NCBI RefSeq assembly: GCF_019091085.1
Contig: NZ_JAGXJY010000008.1
Coordinates: 124,001-188,000 of the forward strand
Reading direction: 5' to 3'
Length of the DNA: 64,000 bases
Source: Mesorhizobium sp. GbtcB19
Lineage (GTDB): Bacteria; Pseudomonadota; Alphaproteobacteria; Rhizobiales; Rhizobiaceae
How positions within the stretch are numbered: position 1 is the stretch's first letter; every line of letters starts with the position of its first letter. Made by a program: the position numbers and the translations under genes. Below are positions 28,924 through 37,029 of the stretch, in pieces. The notes under the pieces were generated by a model. That model did no database searches and had not been told where the DNA came from. It worked only from the letters and a program-made list of their open reading frames with translations.

Positions 28924-29145
28924 ATGAAAGACACTCAAAACACCAAGGCGAACAAGTCCGAGGCGAAATCTCCGACCTTCCTCGCCTACACGGTGAAGGA
29001 CGCCAAGACTGAGGGCCAGAAAGCCTTCTGGACGCGAATTGGGGCTTACTTCGCCCATGATGACGGCGAAGGCGGCACCCTCGTTCTCGAAGCCCTGCCG
29101 CTCGACGGACGCATCGTCCTTCGCGCCCCGAAGAGCGACGAGTAG
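28924..29145 (+). CDS. Small conserved hypothetical protein
   Basis: A 73-residue protein beginning MKDTQNTKANKSEAKSPTFL with the conserved body AYTVKDAKTEGQKAFWTRIG and LDGRIVLRAP. Similar short proteins are common on rhizobial plasmids and integrative elements next to DUF2958 genes. The function is unknown. A good AAAGGAAAAG site precedes the ATG. It is the first gene of a two-gene unit with the DUF2958 gene, 9 bp apart. It follows the 940-bp structured leader. Confidence 0.7.
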   Translation: MKDTQNTKANKSEAKSPTFLAYTVKDAKTEGQKAFWTRIGAYFAHDDGEGGTLVLEALPLDGRIVLRAPKSDE

Positions 29146-29154
29146 GAGGCGGAC

Positions 29155-29511
29155 ATGCAGCTCTTGACCAAAGACCTGCGAGACCTGCTGCTGGCGAATG
29201 GTCGCCAGCAGCAGCCCCTCCGCGGCACCCGGCATGAAATCGACTTTGTTCCCGTTGTGAAACTGTTCACCCCAGACGCTGGCGCCACCTGGCTGCTCAC
29301 CGAGATCGATCCTGAGGATCAGGATATCGCCTTCGGTCTTTGCGACCTCGGACTTGGTTGCCCTGAACTCGGCGATGTCAGCCTCTTGGAGCTGTCCTCG
29401 GTTCGTGGAAAGCTCGGTTTGCCAGTCGAGCGCGACCCGCATTTCCGGGCGGATATGACGCTTTCGGAGTATGCCTCTGTCGCACAGCGACACGGTGCCA
29501 TTCGCACCTGA
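29155..29511 (+). CDS. DUF2958 domain protein
   Basis: A 118-residue member of DUF2958. The segment ATWLLTEIDPEDQDIAFGLCDLGLGCPELGDVSL matches the family core (written here as the region near residues 43-76), as do SVRGKLGLPVERDPHF and SEYASVAQ. The family occurs on conjugative and integrative elements and is of unknown function. It is in an operon with the small upstream gene and has AGGAGG before its ATG. Confidence 0.85.
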   Translation: MQLLTKDLRDLLLANGRQQQPLRGTRHEIDFVPVVKLFTPDAGATWLLTEIDPEDQDIAFGLCDLGLGCPELGDVSLLELSSVRGKLGLPVERDPHFRADMTLSEYASVAQRHGAIRT

Positions 29512-29725
29512 AGGCGATTGACGTGTCCGGCCTTGGGTCGGGCACGCCCTTACCTTGAACTTAGTCCCAAGGCCTATGACGTAGCGATGTCATAAAGTTA
29601 TGGCAGTTTTGCCGCTCAAGAGTAAATTAGGTGATGCCTTGCTGCACTGCGAAGTCGAAAAGATAGGGAAAAATCTATTGAAAATGTTATAACATTACTC
29701 CATAATTCGACTACAAACCTCGACT

Positions 29726-29977
29726 ATGGAGTTCCAGATGGTTGTTTCCGTTTATCTTGCATTTGCCCTAATTGCGGCCGTAAGTCTGTTTGTGTCGGTG
29801 AATAACCCGCGCTTTCTGGCGCCGAACCGACCGATCGAGACCGTTATGACGATGGCTTTCGTCGCGGGATCAATAACGGTCTTGCAATTGTTGCCGAGTC
29901 CCACGCTCGCGGCCATCCTGGGTTTCGCGTCTCCGTCACTCGTTCTGCTTAAGCGAAAACTCTGGAGGCCGCGCTAA
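29726..29977 (+). CDS. Small inner-membrane protein
   Basis: An 83-residue protein with two or three hydrophobic helices (residues about 5-24, 42-58 and 60-74) and a basic C-terminus (KRKLWRPR). I do not recognise the family. A perfect 13-bp terminator hairpin with a T-run follows 25 bp after the stop, which supports it as a real transcribed gene. It stands alone after an AT-rich 214-bp gap. An ATG at 29738 is an alternative start. Confidence 0.6.
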   Translation: MEFQMVVSVYLAFALIAAVSLFVSVNNPRFLAPNRPIETVMTMAFVAGSITVLQLLPSPTLAAILGFASPSLVLLKRKLWRPR

Positions 29978-30001
29978 ACGACCTCCGATCGCAGCATATT
30001 C

Positions 30002-30039
30002 AATACCGTCGAGCGAAATGCTCGACGGTATTATTTTTT
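30002..30039 (+). terminator. Intrinsic terminator, partly shared with the convergent gene
   Basis: AATACCGTCGAGC and GCTCGACGGTATT pair perfectly over 13 bp with a GAAAT loop, followed by six T at 30034-30039. It ends the small membrane protein gene and overlaps the last codons and stop of the convergent 386-aa gene. Confidence 0.92.
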
Positions 30040-31191
30040 GAACGTCAGAATCCGCGCTTTTCTCAGCGTGTTTTTTACCGGGGATTTGATCGCATCCGGT
30101 AACTTTTGAATGGCAGGATTCAGCGCCCTAGCTGAAAAATTCGCTAGATCGACACTAATTTGGGAAGCTGCGAGAACGGCGAGTTCGCCGGCTCCCATGC
30201 CAGCTAACGGAGATGTTAATTTTAGCATGAGTGAGGTCGGGTCAATCATAGTTCCTAGCGCATAGCCCGCTACCCCTGTGGCGGTTAGCTGTATTCCCCT
30301 AGTGGAGGACCCGCCAATCTTCTGCTTCAGAATCGGATTGAGTTGCATCGGAAATTTATGCCGATGCATGGCTTCATCGATAGAAGCTGACCGTTCCTTG
30401 TCCGAGAGACCGCGCCAGTTGTTGGCGATCGCTAGGCCGCGCAACTCGTGAAGCAGGTATGTGTAATCGTCAAGGCTCAGCCGGGACTCCCGGCATTTGA
30501 TCTGGATGCCCGCGCCGAACACGCGCAAAGGCGCATCCTGCTTGGAAACAGGTGCATGGGTAACGTATTCCTGTGATGCGGAGACACGCAGTGGATAGAA
30601 GATGGTATCGGCCTCTTCCGTGTTACTCTCGAAATAGCCGAGACCGCGAATAACGTTATCCAGGAAATATATAAAATCGTCTTCTGAAAGCCCGACGCGT
30701 GCCGCATACCGTTTAACTTCGTCCGCGGCCGCATCTTTGATCATGTCGTAGAGAAGAGCCTCAGAGGTGTTGAGCCGTCCGTTGTGGGAACGCTTCGAGG
30801 CTTCTGCCCGCTGGAAACGAAGCCAGTCGTTGACCAAAACAATGTTCTGGACCTGACCGTCGGCCGGAACTCTCGCCATCCACTTAAACGCAAGCCTGGC
30901 ATTAGTCTTAAAGTCAAATCCTTTCGTGGGAATTGGTACGCTTCCGAGCGGAACCTGGTCGATTTGTATCGCGTCTGGGTCCCGTCCCTTGAGTGCCGAT
31001 AGAAGAGGAGGGACTGTCGGGTTGCTGTTGCCTACCGGCATGATGTAGCTAATTTTTTCTCCAAAAATGAAGCTGTCAGCCAAAATCCCCGCCAACGGAA
31101 ATGCAAACGGATCCGGCGCGTTTTCATCTTGGAACGCACTCTCTACTGCGAGTGCTGAAGTGATATCGGACACTACAGGAAAAGAAACCAT
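30031..31191 (-). CDS. Hypothetical protein, partner of the IMPase-family gene
   Basis: A 386-residue protein with no family I can name. The N-terminal two thirds are mixed alpha/beta with polar residues and a SFIFGEKISYIMPVGNSNPT segment. A C-terminal region (about residues 305-350) is rich in Gly, Ala and Leu and contains TATGVAGYALGTMIDPTSLM and AGMGAGELAVLAAS, which may insert into or associate with a membrane. A basic tail ends KARILTFKK. It lies 180 bp downstream of the IMPase-family gene on the same strand. Codon usage is less GC-biased than the core genes, consistent with transfer. Confidence 0.6.
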   Translation of the reverse strand: MVSFPVVSDITSALAVESAFQDENAPDPFAFPLAGILADSFIFGEKISYIMPVGNSNPTVPPLLSALKGRDPDAIQIDQVPLGSVPIPTKGFDFKTNARLAFKWMARVPADGQVQNIVLVNDWLRFQRAEASKRSHNGRLNTSEALLYDMIKDAAADEVKRYAARVGLSEDDFIYFLDNVIRGLGYFESNTEEADTIFYPLRVSASQEYVTHAPVSKQDAPLRVFGAGIQIKCRESRLSLDDYTYLLHELRGLAIANNWRGLSDKERSASIDEAMHRHKFPMQLNPILKQKIGGSSTRGIQLTATGVAGYALGTMIDPTSLMLKLTSPLAGMGAGELAVLAASQISVDLANFSARALNPAIQKLPDAIKSPVKNTLRKARILTFKK

Positions 31192-31371
31192 CGATCGCTC
31201 CCCAGGGTCGAAAGTCCGCCCAAGAGATGGTTGAAATGGTCGAGGGTTTCAAGGCTAAAAATTGTTGGAACCGAAAATATTTATTTGAAATTGACGAAAA
31301 GCGCCGTGTAGCGAGAGAATAATGCCATGGCCATTGCTTAACCGCGATTGCTCGCGCACGTAGCAGCTACA

Positions 31372-32373
31372 TCATTGATTGTCTTGGGAAATTAGCTCGT
31401 TAATGCCGTCGACGTAATTCGAGAGTACGTCTGGATGGGAGAGGTACCAGCGTTCTCGAAGGACGAATGAATCGTAGCAATGCGCCTTATTCAAAGAGGC
31501 CACAGAAGCTACGCGATTGCTATATGAAAGGCCGACTCCTAGAGCGGCGGGAATAAGAAGATCCCATGCCTTTGGCCCCGATACTCCCTGTCCGCTAGAA
31601 GGCGTGTTTTGTAGGCGCTGGGCCGGTCCGAGGGTGGCGGCATCTGCCTGTCCGAGGACAACTTGCATTTGCGAAAAAATATTGGAGAAGGGCATTCGCG
31701 AGAGGCCGGCCTTGATCAGCTTGCTGCCCTTTCGCAACCCACAGATTGACGCGGCATTCGGGTCCAGCGCAACGTTTGTATATGGCCCGCTAGAGGGCAA
31801 TCGCGGCGTCGACAGAGCAACTCTAATCGCGCTGTCGGTTTGCGAGGGCCAAAGAGGGCTTAGCCAAGTGCCGGAAGGCCCACCGAATATCACTGCTCCC
31901 ATCTGTCCAGCAAAACCATCGAATCTTCCGTTAGAAGTGCGGAAAATTGGTCGAAGTCCTGGGGTTGCTGCAGCCGAGAAGATAGGAATTCCGTCAGGGC
32001 CATAGAGTGAGACAGCCGCAGAAAACTGCGCGCCGCCGCACCCGACTTCGGAAGACCCATCTACGGGATCTACAAACAGGATTGGTTCATCGGACGACCA
32101 ATATGAAAATGGTGGAAGCGACTCCTCGATTATCATCTTGATCGGAAATTGTGAAAACGCCGCCTCAGCGAGATCGGTGTTCGCGATGTCAGCTGTTCCC
32201 ACATGGCTACTGCCGCCAGCTTCCATTTTGGTTCCAAAGCTATCTCCGATTTGCAGCGTACGAAGTACGGCTTGGCGAACGTACTCGACTGCGGTTTTTT
32301 CGAAATGCGGCTGATCAAGCTTCATAGGTCTGCTGCCAAAAGTCGGGGGATGGGCATTATTGGACAAGTGCAT
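31372..32373 (-). CDS. Inositol monophosphatase/FBPase superfamily phosphatase
   Basis: A 333-residue metal-dependent phosphatase. The Li+-sensitive phosphatase motifs are visible: an acidic pair in MIIEESLPPF, then the metal-binding DPVDGSSE, and near the C-terminus GPKAWDLLIPAALGVGLSY corresponding to the WDxAAG motif. The family includes inositol monophosphatases, fructose-1,6-bisphosphatases and CysQ-like 3'-phosphoadenosine 5'-phosphate phosphatases; the substrate here is unknown. Being accessory cargo next to an unknown protein, it could act on a nucleotide signal. It is AT-richer than the core. An internal ATG giving MKLDQPHF (17th codon) is an alternative start. Confidence 0.78.
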   Translation of the reverse strand: MHLSNNAHPPTFGSRPMKLDQPHFEKTAVEYVRQAVLRTLQIGDSFGTKMEAGGSSHVGTADIANTDLAEAAFSQFPIKMIIEESLPPFSYWSSDEPILFVDPVDGSSEVGCGGAQFSAAVSLYGPDGIPIFSAAATPGLRPIFRTSNGRFDGFAGQMGAVIFGGPSGTWLSPLWPSQTDSAIRVALSTPRLPSSGPYTNVALDPNAASICGLRKGSKLIKAGLSRMPFSNIFSQMQVVLGQADAATLGPAQRLQNTPSSGQGVSGPKAWDLLIPAALGVGLSYSNRVASVASLNKAHCYDSFVLRERWYLSHPDVLSNYVDGINELISQDNQ

Positions 32374-32470
32374 AGTGCCCTCAATCGCGTCAAGACAGGG
32401 CCGCTGAGCTACGCTCTTCCCGCCGGTCAGATTTAGCGTAATGGCCCGAATCCAGGCTCCACATCAAACG

Positions 32471-32639
32471 GCGCTCTTCGCCGGGGGCGGTCAGTCCCGC
32501 GTCCCGCCTGTGGCGGCGCTATGCTGATGCTCCTACGGCCGCCCTGTTGAACCGGTCTCAGGGCCACGAACTTTCTCCAGCACCGAACTGACTTGATCCC
32601 GCTGGCAGGCATTTCGGTGCTTCCGCTTTGTACGCCCTT
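32471..32639. repeat. Long direct repeat, copy 1 (left of HEPN gene)
   Basis: This 169-bp sequence is repeated at 33808-33977 with about 90% identity, including an identical 84-bp core (32512-32595). The pair flanks the HEPN-type gene at 32707-33744. It contains no convincing gene. Confidence 0.93.
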
Positions 32640-32706
32640 GGTCAGGGGAGAGGCACGCGCGCAACTTGGGCTGGAAAATCGGTAGCAGCGGTGGCAGGCT
32701 CTATCG

Positions 32707-33744
32707 ATGAGTGTCGAAGCTACCTTGCATCCCCGTCAAGCCACTAAAAAGGAACTTACCAGTTTCCTGAAATCATTGGGGTATCTCCCTACCAAGCATC
32801 TTTGGGACTGGCCTAAGGGTACAGTTCATTTCCATTGGTTCAACTCTACGGATTACCTGTCCTATGATGGTGTGGAGGCGACCGTATACCCCTGTAGCGA
32901 AGATCCGCTGGACCTTGGACCGTGCGACTGGGCACTGCATACGCGCACCCGCGCGTCGGGCAGCCGCGCCGACAAGGTTTTTCAAAATGAAACAATTCGA
33001 AGAGCGCGGGCTCTGTTCGGAGGTAACTTCTACAACGATTGGGGTGGAAGGAATCGTTACTCGCATGAACGGTCTGAGCCGCGCGACGCGGCCTCGCGGG
33101 GGCTGTTTCAGGCCTATGAGGTCGTGACGCAGCATCTTAAGGCGACGATGTTCGCACTGCCCGAAGAAAATCAAACCATGGCCAAGCTCAGCGAAGATGC
33201 ATCGCTGGCTACTCTCGCTCGGGCTGATCCGGCAAGAGTGCTTTATAATGCGCTGGTTCCTTTCGCGATCGCGTCATTGGAAGGCTTTTTGAGCAGAGTC
33301 TTTTTTATCCTGATCCGCTATTCTGATCGTGCTCAAGCCCTTTTGCGCACGCAGGAGAAGAAGATCGACTTTCAAGACGGGCTTGCCATCGCGGAAGGGC
33401 GGAAGACGTTGGAGGATGTTGTGACGGGCTGGTACAGCTTCCAAAATGTCTCCAGCATCCAGAAGGCTTTTTCCGAGTGGCTAGGCATCGATTTTCGTAA
33501 AATATTGCGGGAAGTTAAGAACAGGAAAGGCAAGGCGAAAAATCTGGACGAGACTTTCGCCGCTATGATCGCTTTCCGCCATCGCGTGATACACAATCTC
33601 GAGCTGGATCTAGATCTTCGGCGGTCTGACCTACAAAACACTATGGCAGACGCTTCCCGGATCATTGATGCGTTGGTCACCTATCTGGAGATCCACCACG
33701 GAAAAGTCATTCGCGATGAAACGGCGAATGCATTGGAGACATAA
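32707..33744 (+). CDS. HEPN-domain protein, flanked by direct repeats
   Basis: A 345-residue protein. The C-terminal third carries a HEPN-type RNase motif FRHRVIHNLELD (R-x4-H, with a second Arg), preceded by a helical region with AIASLEGFLSRVFFILIRYS and VREVKN-like charged helices. HEPN domains of the RiboL-PSP type are RNases or toxin/defence modules. The N-terminal half (LWDWPKGTVHFHWFNSTDYL) is of unknown type. The gene sits alone between two near-identical 170-bp direct repeats, so it may have been inserted or exchanged by recombination between them. Expression and target are unknown. Confidence 0.72.
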   Translation: MSVEATLHPRQATKKELTSFLKSLGYLPTKHLWDWPKGTVHFHWFNSTDYLSYDGVEATVYPCSEDPLDLGPCDWALHTRTRASGSRADKVFQNETIRRARALFGGNFYNDWGGRNRYSHERSEPRDAASRGLFQAYEVVTQHLKATMFALPEENQTMAKLSEDASLATLARADPARVLYNALVPFAIASLEGFLSRVFFILIRYSDRAQALLRTQEKKIDFQDGLAIAEGRKTLEDVVTGWYSFQNVSSIQKAFSEWLGIDFRKILREVKNRKGKAKNLDETFAAMIAFRHRVIHNLELDLDLRRSDLQNTMADASRIIDALVTYLEIHHGKVIRDETANALET

Positions 33745-33807
33745 GAGGGTTGCTGTTCGGAAACGGTGCAACAATATTGGAAGTGTGACTGCCAAAATGG
33801 CCAAGTA

Positions 33808-33977
33808 GCGCCCTTCGCCGGGGCCTGTCGGTCCTGCATCCCGCCTGACGGCGGCGCTATGCTGATGCTCCTACGGCCGCCCTGTTGAACCGGTCTCAGG
33901 GCCACGAACTTTCTCCAGCACCGAACTGACTTGGTCCCGCTGGCGGGCATTTCGGTGCTTCCGCCTTGTACGCCCTT
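33808..33977. repeat. Long direct repeat, copy 2 (right of HEPN gene)
   Basis: Second copy of the repeat at 32471-32639, including the identical 84-bp core (33850-33933). The next gene, a minus-strand HEPN-motif gene, ends only 38 bp further right. Confidence 0.93.
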
Positions 33978-34015
33978 TTCCTTTGCGGCCCGCTTACGCG
34001 GTCGGGATGCGCGGC

Positions 34016-34606
34016 TCACGAATGGGAATGGATATATGCAAATTTCCTAAGAAAAGCCGCTTGCAACTGAGGGTCGTTCGGCAACGCACTGCGATAGGAT
34101 TGCACCCACTGCTCGACCAGCTTCAGCAACAGATCTCTGTTCACATAGGTCTGGCCGAAATCGATGGCCCTGGCACCCGTTACCCGAACTTTCCAACCGT
34201 TTTTGGTCTGCGCTTCATGCACAAGCGCGCACCGTATGTCGGTGTAGAAAACCTCTGCTTCAGCATCAGACGTCACGATAGAGCTGAACGGCGCCTCACT
34301 CGTCAAAAAGCCCTTATAAAGCTGCCGGCTGGATCCGTATTCGTTGTTGACGCCCCAATGGGCGCCCTGGCGAAAGTTCCAGCCCTTTTTTAAGGCAGCA
34401 AGGAATTCTATCAGCGCACATTGGATGGTGAGGATCGTAAAACCCTCACCCTGAAAAGGGCCATTCTGCAGAGCTCTGATCGGAACAAGGTAACGTTTCT
34501 CAATGCGATCGGACAGGCACACGCCGAAAGCAGCGTGCCAGTCTGCCGTCGTCGGGCTGGCCTGTAAGATGGTCGCGATCTGTGGCCAATCCTTCGGAAA
34601 CGTCAT
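34016..34606 (-). CDS. Hypothetical protein with HEPN-like RCALVHEA motif
   Basis: A 196-residue protein from the preferred ATG at 34606. The motif FYTDIRCALVHEAQTKNGW has R-x4-H spacing as in HEPN nucleases and is characteristic of a group of small helical hypothetical proteins. The region before it has IQCALIEFLAALKKGWNF. It lies convergent to the repeat-flanked HEPN gene and divergent to the ParB-like gene. No ribosome binding site is obvious for the chosen start. The RNase function is an inference from the motif. Confidence 0.6.
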   Translation of the reverse strand: MTFPKDWPQIATILQASPTTADWHAAFGVCLSDRIEKRYLVPIRALQNGPFQGEGFTILTIQCALIEFLAALKKGWNFRQGAHWGVNNEYGSSRQLYKGFLTSEAPFSSIVTSDAEAEVFYTDIRCALVHEAQTKNGWKVRVTGARAIDFGQTYVNRDLLLKLVEQWVQSYRSALPNDPQLQAAFLRKFAYIHSHS

Positions 34607-34808
34607 TTGCAAAATTGAAGACACGGTACCCCCTGAAGAAGGGTACGGCTTGTTTAGGCAGATGGGAAGAGAGGCGCGCGACCCTCTCTCCCCGCAAGCC
34701 TCGCCAGCGGCTTCCCCCACCTTCCTGCGCTTCGCTCCGTGCAGACCGGGGATACCCCTCCGCCGTCGAGGCTTGCCCCCTCGCTCCCCGCTGCTCGCCG
34801 CGAGGCAG

Positions 34809-34830
34809 GGGTTCAGGGAGGCCTGAACCC
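34809..34830. repeat. Hairpin in the parB-like leader
   Basis: GGGTTCAGG-GAGG-CCTGAACCC forms a perfect 9-bp stem with a 4-base loop 39 bp upstream of the ParB-like start codon. It could be an attenuator or a self-binding site; function is not known. Confidence 0.7.
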
Positions 34831-34868
34831 TTCAGGTCATTCCCTGAAACCCAACAAGGAGCAAGACC

Positions 34869-36806
34869 ATGAACACTAATGAAATCACCATCCCTCTCGG
34901 TAAGCTGGTGCCGAGCAAGGCCAATGTCCGCCGGGTCAATGCCGAGGCGGGGAGGGCGGAACTCGCGGCCAGCATCGAGTCCCACGGCCTCCTTCATAAC
35001 CTTGTGACCCGCAAGGCTCCCAAGGGCGGCAAGTTCGAGGTGGTCGCCGGAGGGCGGCGACTGGGGGCGTTGCGTCTGCTGTTGGCCGAAGGGCGCAGCG
35101 TGCAGGGTGTGGCTGTGACCAAGGAATACCCGGTGAGGGCCATTCTGCGCGAAGATGGCAGCGCCACGGAACTCTCGCTTGCCGAGAACGACCAGCGGGA
35201 GCCCATGCACCCGGTCGACGAGGTGATTGCGTACCGGGATCTTGTCGAGGAAGGCATGGCGGCTGAGGATATCGCCGCGCGTTTCGGACAGTCGGTGGTC
35301 ACGGTTCGCCAGCGTCTCAAGCTGGCAAGCCTGTCGCCGTGCATCCTCGACGTGCTGCGGGAGGGTGGCATGAGCCTCGAGCAGGCGAAGGCACTCGCCA
35401 TCAGTGACGACCATGCCGCGCAGGAAGCCGCATGGTTCGAGCAGGACGGCTGGAGCCGTAACCCCGCCAATCTTCGCTCTTACCTCACCAGCGCGCATGT
35501 GCGCGCCACGGACCGGCTGGCGCGGTTCGTGGGCCTTGAAGCCTACGAGCAGGCTGGCGGAGCGGTGTTGCGTGACCTGTTCGCCGAGGACGGCATGACG
35601 TTCCTGACCGACCGGCCCTTGCTGGTGAAGCTGGCAAGTGAGCAGTTGGAGGCCGTGGCTGACCAACTGCGTCCGCAGGGCTGGAAATGGGTGGAAATCA
35701 GCCTCGAAAGCGGTCTCATCCATAACGGGGGCTTTGGTCGCATCCATGCAACGCGCCGGGAACCGACCGAGGCCGAGCAGGCCGAACTCTCGACGCTCGA
35801 CCAACAACGCGACGAACTGAATGCGGTCATCGAGGTCTATGCCGAGGGTGACCCGCAGGTTGAGGCGGACGAAGCGCGCCTGCGGGAACTTGAGAGCCAA
35901 ATAGGTGCCTTGGAGGCTGGGTTGGAAAGCCTCGACCCCAAGGAAAAGATGCTGGCGGGCTGCATTATCACGATTGCGCATGCTGGGGACTTGCAGGTGG
36001 TGAGCGGGCTGGTGAAGCCAGATGACCGTAAGGCAATGCAACAGCTCAATGCTGGAGAGGGCGGGGAAGGCGAGGACGGAGAGCCGGATACCGACAACAT
36101 CCAATCGGCCCCGCCCTCTGGCTTGTCGGCGGCGCTGGTAGAGGAACTGACTGCTATCCGTACCGCTGCGATGCGGGTTGAACTGGCCGGTCGCCCGCAC
36201 GTGGCGTTGGCCGCGCTGCTGCATCCGTTGGTGATCGCGATGTTCCATGACTTCCGTGGGCGGGTGGAGTCCGCTGTTGAAGTCCGGGGCGAACGCCGCA
36301 GCCTTGCCGTATCGGTAAAGGGGCCGGACACCTGTCGCGCCCTGACGGGCTGGAACGAGATGTTGGAGGGATGGGGCAATCACATTCCCGGGAATGCCGC
36401 CGACCTTTGGGCTTGGTTGCTAGAGCAGGACACCGGGAGGCTGTTGGACCTGCTGGCGGTGGCCTCTGCCGCCAATCTTAATGCCGTCAGCGGTCGCTAT
36501 GACGGCAGCAAGGGTAGGTTGGCACAGGCCGAGCAGGTCGCCGCCGCCGTCGGTCTCGACATGCAGCGGTGGTGGACGCCGGATGCCGCGTTCCTCGGAC
36601 GTCTTTCCAAGGCCGCTATCGCGGACGGGATGCGCGAAGCCGGATGCAGCGAAGTGGCAGCACGCGCCGTGGAACGTGCCCCTAAGGATGAAGGCGTCCT
36701 GCAAGCCGAGAAGGAGCTTGATGGTCGAGGCTGGCTTCCGGCACCGCTGCGCTCCCCTACGAGAGAGGCTGACGACCATACTGTGATAGCGATTGCAGCC
36801 GAATAA
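34869..36806 (+). CDS. ParB/RepB/Spo0J-like nuclease-domain protein
   Basis: A 645-residue protein whose first 110 residues match the ParB N-terminal domain: IPLGKLVPSKANVRR, then VVAGGRRLGALRLL with the arginine patch, and ENDQREPMHPVDE in the CTP/nucleotide-binding fold. A helix-turn-helix follows around DIAARFGQSVVTVRQRLKLA. The remaining 400 residues are long, acidic and partly coiled. The protein is over twice the length of chromosomal ParB and no ParA is adjacent, so it may regulate or process element DNA rather than partition it. A hairpin leader precedes it and a strong terminator follows. Confidence 0.85.
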   Translation: MNTNEITIPLGKLVPSKANVRRVNAEAGRAELAASIESHGLLHNLVTRKAPKGGKFEVVAGGRRLGALRLLLAEGRSVQGVAVTKEYPVRAILREDGSATELSLAENDQREPMHPVDEVIAYRDLVEEGMAAEDIAARFGQSVVTVRQRLKLASLSPCILDVLREGGMSLEQAKALAISDDHAAQEAAWFEQDGWSRNPANLRSYLTSAHVRATDRLARFVGLEAYEQAGGAVLRDLFAEDGMTFLTDRPLLVKLASEQLEAVADQLRPQGWKWVEISLESGLIHNGGFGRIHATRREPTEAEQAELSTLDQQRDELNAVIEVYAEGDPQVEADEARLRELESQIGALEAGLESLDPKEKMLAGCIITIAHAGDLQVVSGLVKPDDRKAMQQLNAGEGGEGEDGEPDTDNIQSAPPSGLSAALVEELTAIRTAAMRVELAGRPHVALAALLHPLVIAMFHDFRGRVESAVEVRGERRSLAVSVKGPDTCRALTGWNEMLEGWGNHIPGNAADLWAWLLEQDTGRLLDLLAVASAANLNAVSGRYDGSKGRLAQAEQVAAAVGLDMQRWWTPDAAFLGRLSKAAIADGMREAGCSEVAARAVERAPKDEGVLQAEKELDGRGWLPAPLRSPTREADDHTVIAIAAE

Positions 36807-36824
36807 CGAGCGATAAATGCGGGC

Positions 36825-36856
36825 AAGGCCCGGAGCTGCGACGCTCCGGGCCTTTT
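36825..36856 (+). terminator. Terminator after the parB-like gene
   Basis: AAGGCCCGGAG pairs with CTCCGGGCCTT over 11 bp with an 8-base loop, and is followed by TTTTG. It starts 19 bp after the stop. Confidence 0.88.
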
Positions 36857-37029
36857 GCTGTGCTGGCGCTGGTATGCCCCTGGCGGCATCGAGCCGGCCA
36901 GGGGGCATGCGAGGAGCCCCCAAAGCCCGCCCCTCGCGCTCCCACCCGCCCCAGGGCTAACATAGAGGGGCGACCGGAGCCTCCGCCTATCCTTGGGCGT
37001 CGTCATTTTGTGTTGTCACGGGTCGTTTG

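Noticed and set aside
28338..29012. 224-aa plus-strand open frame in the leader
   Set aside because: Low-complexity Arg/Ser/Cys composition, overlaps the real 73-aa gene in another frame and crosses strong hairpins.
34500..36383. 627-aa minus-strand open frame
   Set aside because: Antisense to the ParB-like gene.
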